Below, piece by piece: positions 61,201 through 64,000 of a stretch of DNA of 64,000 nt. Origin of the DNA: Nemopilema nomurai (taxonomy: Eukaryota; Cnidaria; Scyphozoa; Rhizostomeae; Rhizostomatidae). Numbering within the stretch: the first letter of the stretch is position 1; every line of letters begins with the position of its first letter. The position numbers and the translations under genes were made by a program. The notes below the pieces were generated by a model. The model was not told where the DNA came from. It saw only the letters and a list, made by a program, of their open reading frames with translations, and searched no databases. The stretch is taken from positions 1,289,431 to 1,353,430 of the forward strand of contig PEDN01001353.1 in the NCBI GenBank assembly GCA_003864495.1, read 5' to 3'.

Positions 61201-64000
61201 AGCAACTCTGAGCCTATACTGAATTCTGAAGAAAGTCGCAGCCACTTAGAATTAGTTCGAACTAAGAGCAATATTTTTTATTCTTCTTCTTCTTATTTTT
61301 TATTTACCTTCGAAACATAAACCAATAAACTGCAAGCCAATTTACGACTTTAGATCGGTCCCTCTTTACAGCGCAGTCCCTCTAAATCTGAAGTGCAGCC
61401 AACTGATGAAACACCATTTCATCTTACTTCTACATGCTGAGTCACAAAGCGATAAGGACATTTAAAAGGCATCCTTGAAGCTGTATCGATGAATATTTTC
61501 CATTATAAAAGAGGGCCTGCATACAAAAGGTGTGCATTTTATCCGTTATTCTTCAAACCACTTGAAACAGTACACATACCGTTTTTCTGTGCAACATATA
61601 AAAATTGAACGATTATTTGCTTTGAGTTAACCTCGTTTGCCAAAACGTTACCTACTAATTGGTGTAAAAGTTCTTAAGTGTGAAATCTGAGCAAATACAC
61701 GAATCGATTCGCCCATTTTTGCTGGTGCTTGTTGTCGCCTTTTGCTATTCACATTTGAGGCCGTTAATTAGGAATAGAATTAAAGTAAGTCTTAATGGTT
61801 AATCTTCACCTGTTCACCCTACGATACCCTGAAAAATCAATGGGACACTTGCAGAGCAGAAGTAATCCACATGACAGTAAATAGTTTTTTCGCAAATTAG
61901 GGAGTTTAGGCGTAGCTTAAGAGGAAAGCTGTTTCCATTTAAAAGCTTTGGACTTATCAAAGCTTGTGTCCTCTGCTTTCGAATAGGTTTTTGAAGTGTT
62001 GCATCATGACCAGGTCAAGGACATTATTTGGCTCCTATTCCAATTCCCCGGGTCCTTTATCACACTCCAAGTCTCGTGCAAATGTACAAAGCAAAGAAAG
62101 AGAAGCCTCTCGAAGACTATGTCGAGGTATTGAAGAGAGTACGAATGTGGACCCCAAAGCCAAGGGAAGCCATTGTTTCTGAGAAGGTTTTCAATTGTTT
62201 AAAGCAAGAACCTGGCAAAATACAGACAGTGTTCGTGGCTCTAAGATGTTTAATGTAATGAAAACAAAGAACGTCATTCGATGTAAGTTCGAATCGCTTG
62301 ATTCAAATAATCATAACTTATACGCTCGAGACAAAAGCTGGTCTCAATGGACTACAGGACATGTGTCACTGTTTAGGTGAAGATCGAAAGCTTCAAAATT
62401 CAAATTGTTCTCGAACAAGGATCCCTTTAATCTTAAGACCTCCTGGTGTGAAAGACCCTACAGCTGTATATTTCCTTTGCAAGGATTTGCTACCAAGGCA
62501 GGTGTAAGTGTGTACCCTGACTTCCCTGCGTCTTGTCTAAGGGACGATTCATTGGCAAGGATTCTCCAAAAATCGACCACTTGTTGCTAACCACCACACC
62601 CCTTTACAGTTAGCTGAAGCGATTTGAAAGGACAAAAACGACACCCCACCCCTTTTCAGTTAGCATACAGGGTTCACAGGCAGGGGGTTTCTCGCTCAAT
62701 TACAGCAAAGGACTAAGGGAGAGTGGATTCGACATGATTTTTAAGTGCTCATAATTTAGTGGTAGTGCGTTCCCCATCGAAGGTCTTCGAGTTGCTGGTA
62801 AAGACGATAATACAGTCAGGACGATAAAACAAACATTGACCGATCATTCAATTCGAGTCTGTACTCATCACCATCACCTGGCAAATGTGTGTAATAAAAC
62901 GAAATCCAGGGGTTTGTCTTCGATGAATAACATTCAAATAAAACGCCTTGAGGAGATTTGTTTTTTTACTTTTCCAAGTTCTGCCTTATTCTTTATCTGT
63001 TTAGGGGAAGTTCGTTTAAGATTAAAACTCTAAACTACAATTACCTATACATACATTCTATTAACTGGATCCCCTTTGAAGCAAGCAAGTATTCATGTAA
63101 TCATGTTCTTGAATATTCGACTACTTAAGAGTTTTCCGCCATATTATGAGATTAGAAAGTCTGAAGTTCGGCCCGATTGCCTTATGCATTATACATAAAC
63201 CTGACTATGTCAAATGATTATTTCCCAAGTTTTAACACTCATGGATCAAATGCTTTATTAAGTTGACCCACATTACAAGCCCTAACTAGAAAAACAAATT
63301 CAAACACAGAATAGATAATTTGATATCAACACAAATACTTGCAATTATGTTTAATTTGCCGAAAAGCGGTTACAAAACTGACGTTTCTTCTTTCCACCGA
63401 AAGACGATAATCAATCCTATTCCGTCTCATTTAAGATGTTAAACCTATCGCGTTTTCCACGAAAGCTTGGTTAAATCGACATTAGAAGTGAGTGAAGGGC
63501 AACCTGCATACGTAGTTAAGTCGATTGCCCAACAAATTGTAAGCATAGTCAAGGATTCCTTCGATTTGCGATGAGTCAAGAAGAAATTTCTTTAGAAGCA
63601 ACTCAATACGTAAGACTGATTGATAGCAAACTATGAAGTTTCATTGCTTTTCTCTGTCTTTGGAAGCTTTCTTGAGCAATTGATGTAGACTTTTGCAGAT
63701 GATTACAAACTGCAACAGGTTAGCACGCTGGAAGGCATTTACAAATAGTTTGGCGGGGCGAAGTTGCGGTGAGGCTGTTGTCCAACTTGGCAGCTTCGAA
63801 AAGCATTTGTTCTGCAAGCACGTCAGACACGCAAGCGCTCCTATGCAAAACATACCCAAAAGAGACATTCCACCTTACCTTTCTCTGCATTATCCGGCTT
63901 GCTCTTGCTTGAGAACTAGGCGCGTTCTTGCTAATTGAAAGAGCCAAACTCACTGACTGGGTCAGAGCAACCTCGTTAATAATTAACTAGATTTCAATTT
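55278..64000. other. Interval without a supported gene
   Basis: It would be the first intron of the 55194 candidate if that exon is real. I saw only short ORFs. Two places look weakly coding: about 58470-58925 and about 61990-62590 (listed separately). The rest is AT-rich unique sequence with no recognisable RNA gene or complete mobile element. Confidence 0.35.
61990..62590 (+). pseudogene. Possible decayed coding remnant, unidentified
   Basis: Several adjacent short frames read like protein, with shifts between them: VFEVLHHDQVKDIIWLLFQF, then YKAKKEKPLEDYVEVLKRVR, then GVKDPTAVYFLCKDLLPRQ, then SVYPDFPASCLRDDSLARI. This pattern fits a frameshifted old gene or mobile-element fragment. I do not recognise the family, and chance is not excluded. 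Confidence 0.2.

Noticed and set aside
62745..62810. tRNA-Gly-like TTAGTGGTAGTGCG stretch
   Set aside because: It resembles an A box, but no proper B box, anticodon arm or acceptor pairing can be folded.
63641..63953. Overlapping ORFs of 75-81 codons on both strands at the right edge
   Set aside because: Three overlapping frames on two strands reflect a locally higher GC content. None shows family motifs; a minus-strand donor-like GGTAAGG exists but is not enough.
1..64000. CRISPR arrays, operons or prokaryotic signals
   Set aside because: The sequence is clearly eukaryotic (GT-AG introns, animal gene families). The tandem repeats are contiguous without spacers.

Overview
The window is intron-rich, AT-rich animal DNA. 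It carries orthologues of animal genes split into many small GT-AG exons, with long AT-rich introns, microsatellites and minisatellites. Vertebrate-type SINEs/LINEs are absent. A dispersed repeat near 47.7 kb (a CCGTAAACGCTC-like start followed by C-rich GCCCCCC blocks) looks like repeats I associate with anthozoan cnidarian genomes. My best guess is therefore a marine invertebrate, perhaps a cnidarian, but this is inference. Almost no real gene appears as one long ORF, so I rebuilt exons by hand from splice sites, reading phase and similarity to known families.

Layout. (1) 1-5201, plus strand: the 3' part of a CCDC14-like centriolar-satellite gene, ten exons, its start off the window. (2) 6870-38261, plus strand: a complete-looking PIKfyve gene (phosphatidylinositol 3-phosphate 5-kinase), about 40 exons and about 2,740 residues. 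Domain order is FYVE, DEP, TCP-1-like chaperonin, cysteine-rich region, a very long acidic Ser-rich linker, and a C-terminal PIPK catalytic domain. (3) 39940-46043, plus strand: a five-exon calmodulin-like gene of 155 residues. It keeps the animal calmodulin gene structure (intron right after the ATG, then exons of 31 and 144 nt). (4) 46044-53552: 7.5 kb with no gene I can support. (5) 53553-54671, minus strand: an intronless gene for an RII-type PKA regulatory subunit whose inhibitor site carries Ala instead of the usual RII phospho-Ser. (6) From 55194, plus strand: a possible divergent first exon. The rest, to 64000, has no gene I can support, only weak coding-like remnants.

The genes are unrelated neighbours, not a pathway cluster. 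Three concern core signalling or membrane functions: PI(3,5)P2 synthesis on endosomes, Ca2+ sensing, and cAMP-dependent control of PKA. CCDC14 belongs to centriole biology. The points most worth attention are the RII subunit with a type-I-like pseudosubstrate in a single-exon gene, the Asp at position 12 of the first EF-hand of the calmodulin-like protein, the roughly 640-residue acidic insert and symmetric micro-exons of PIKfyve, and minisatellites placed directly before splice acceptors.
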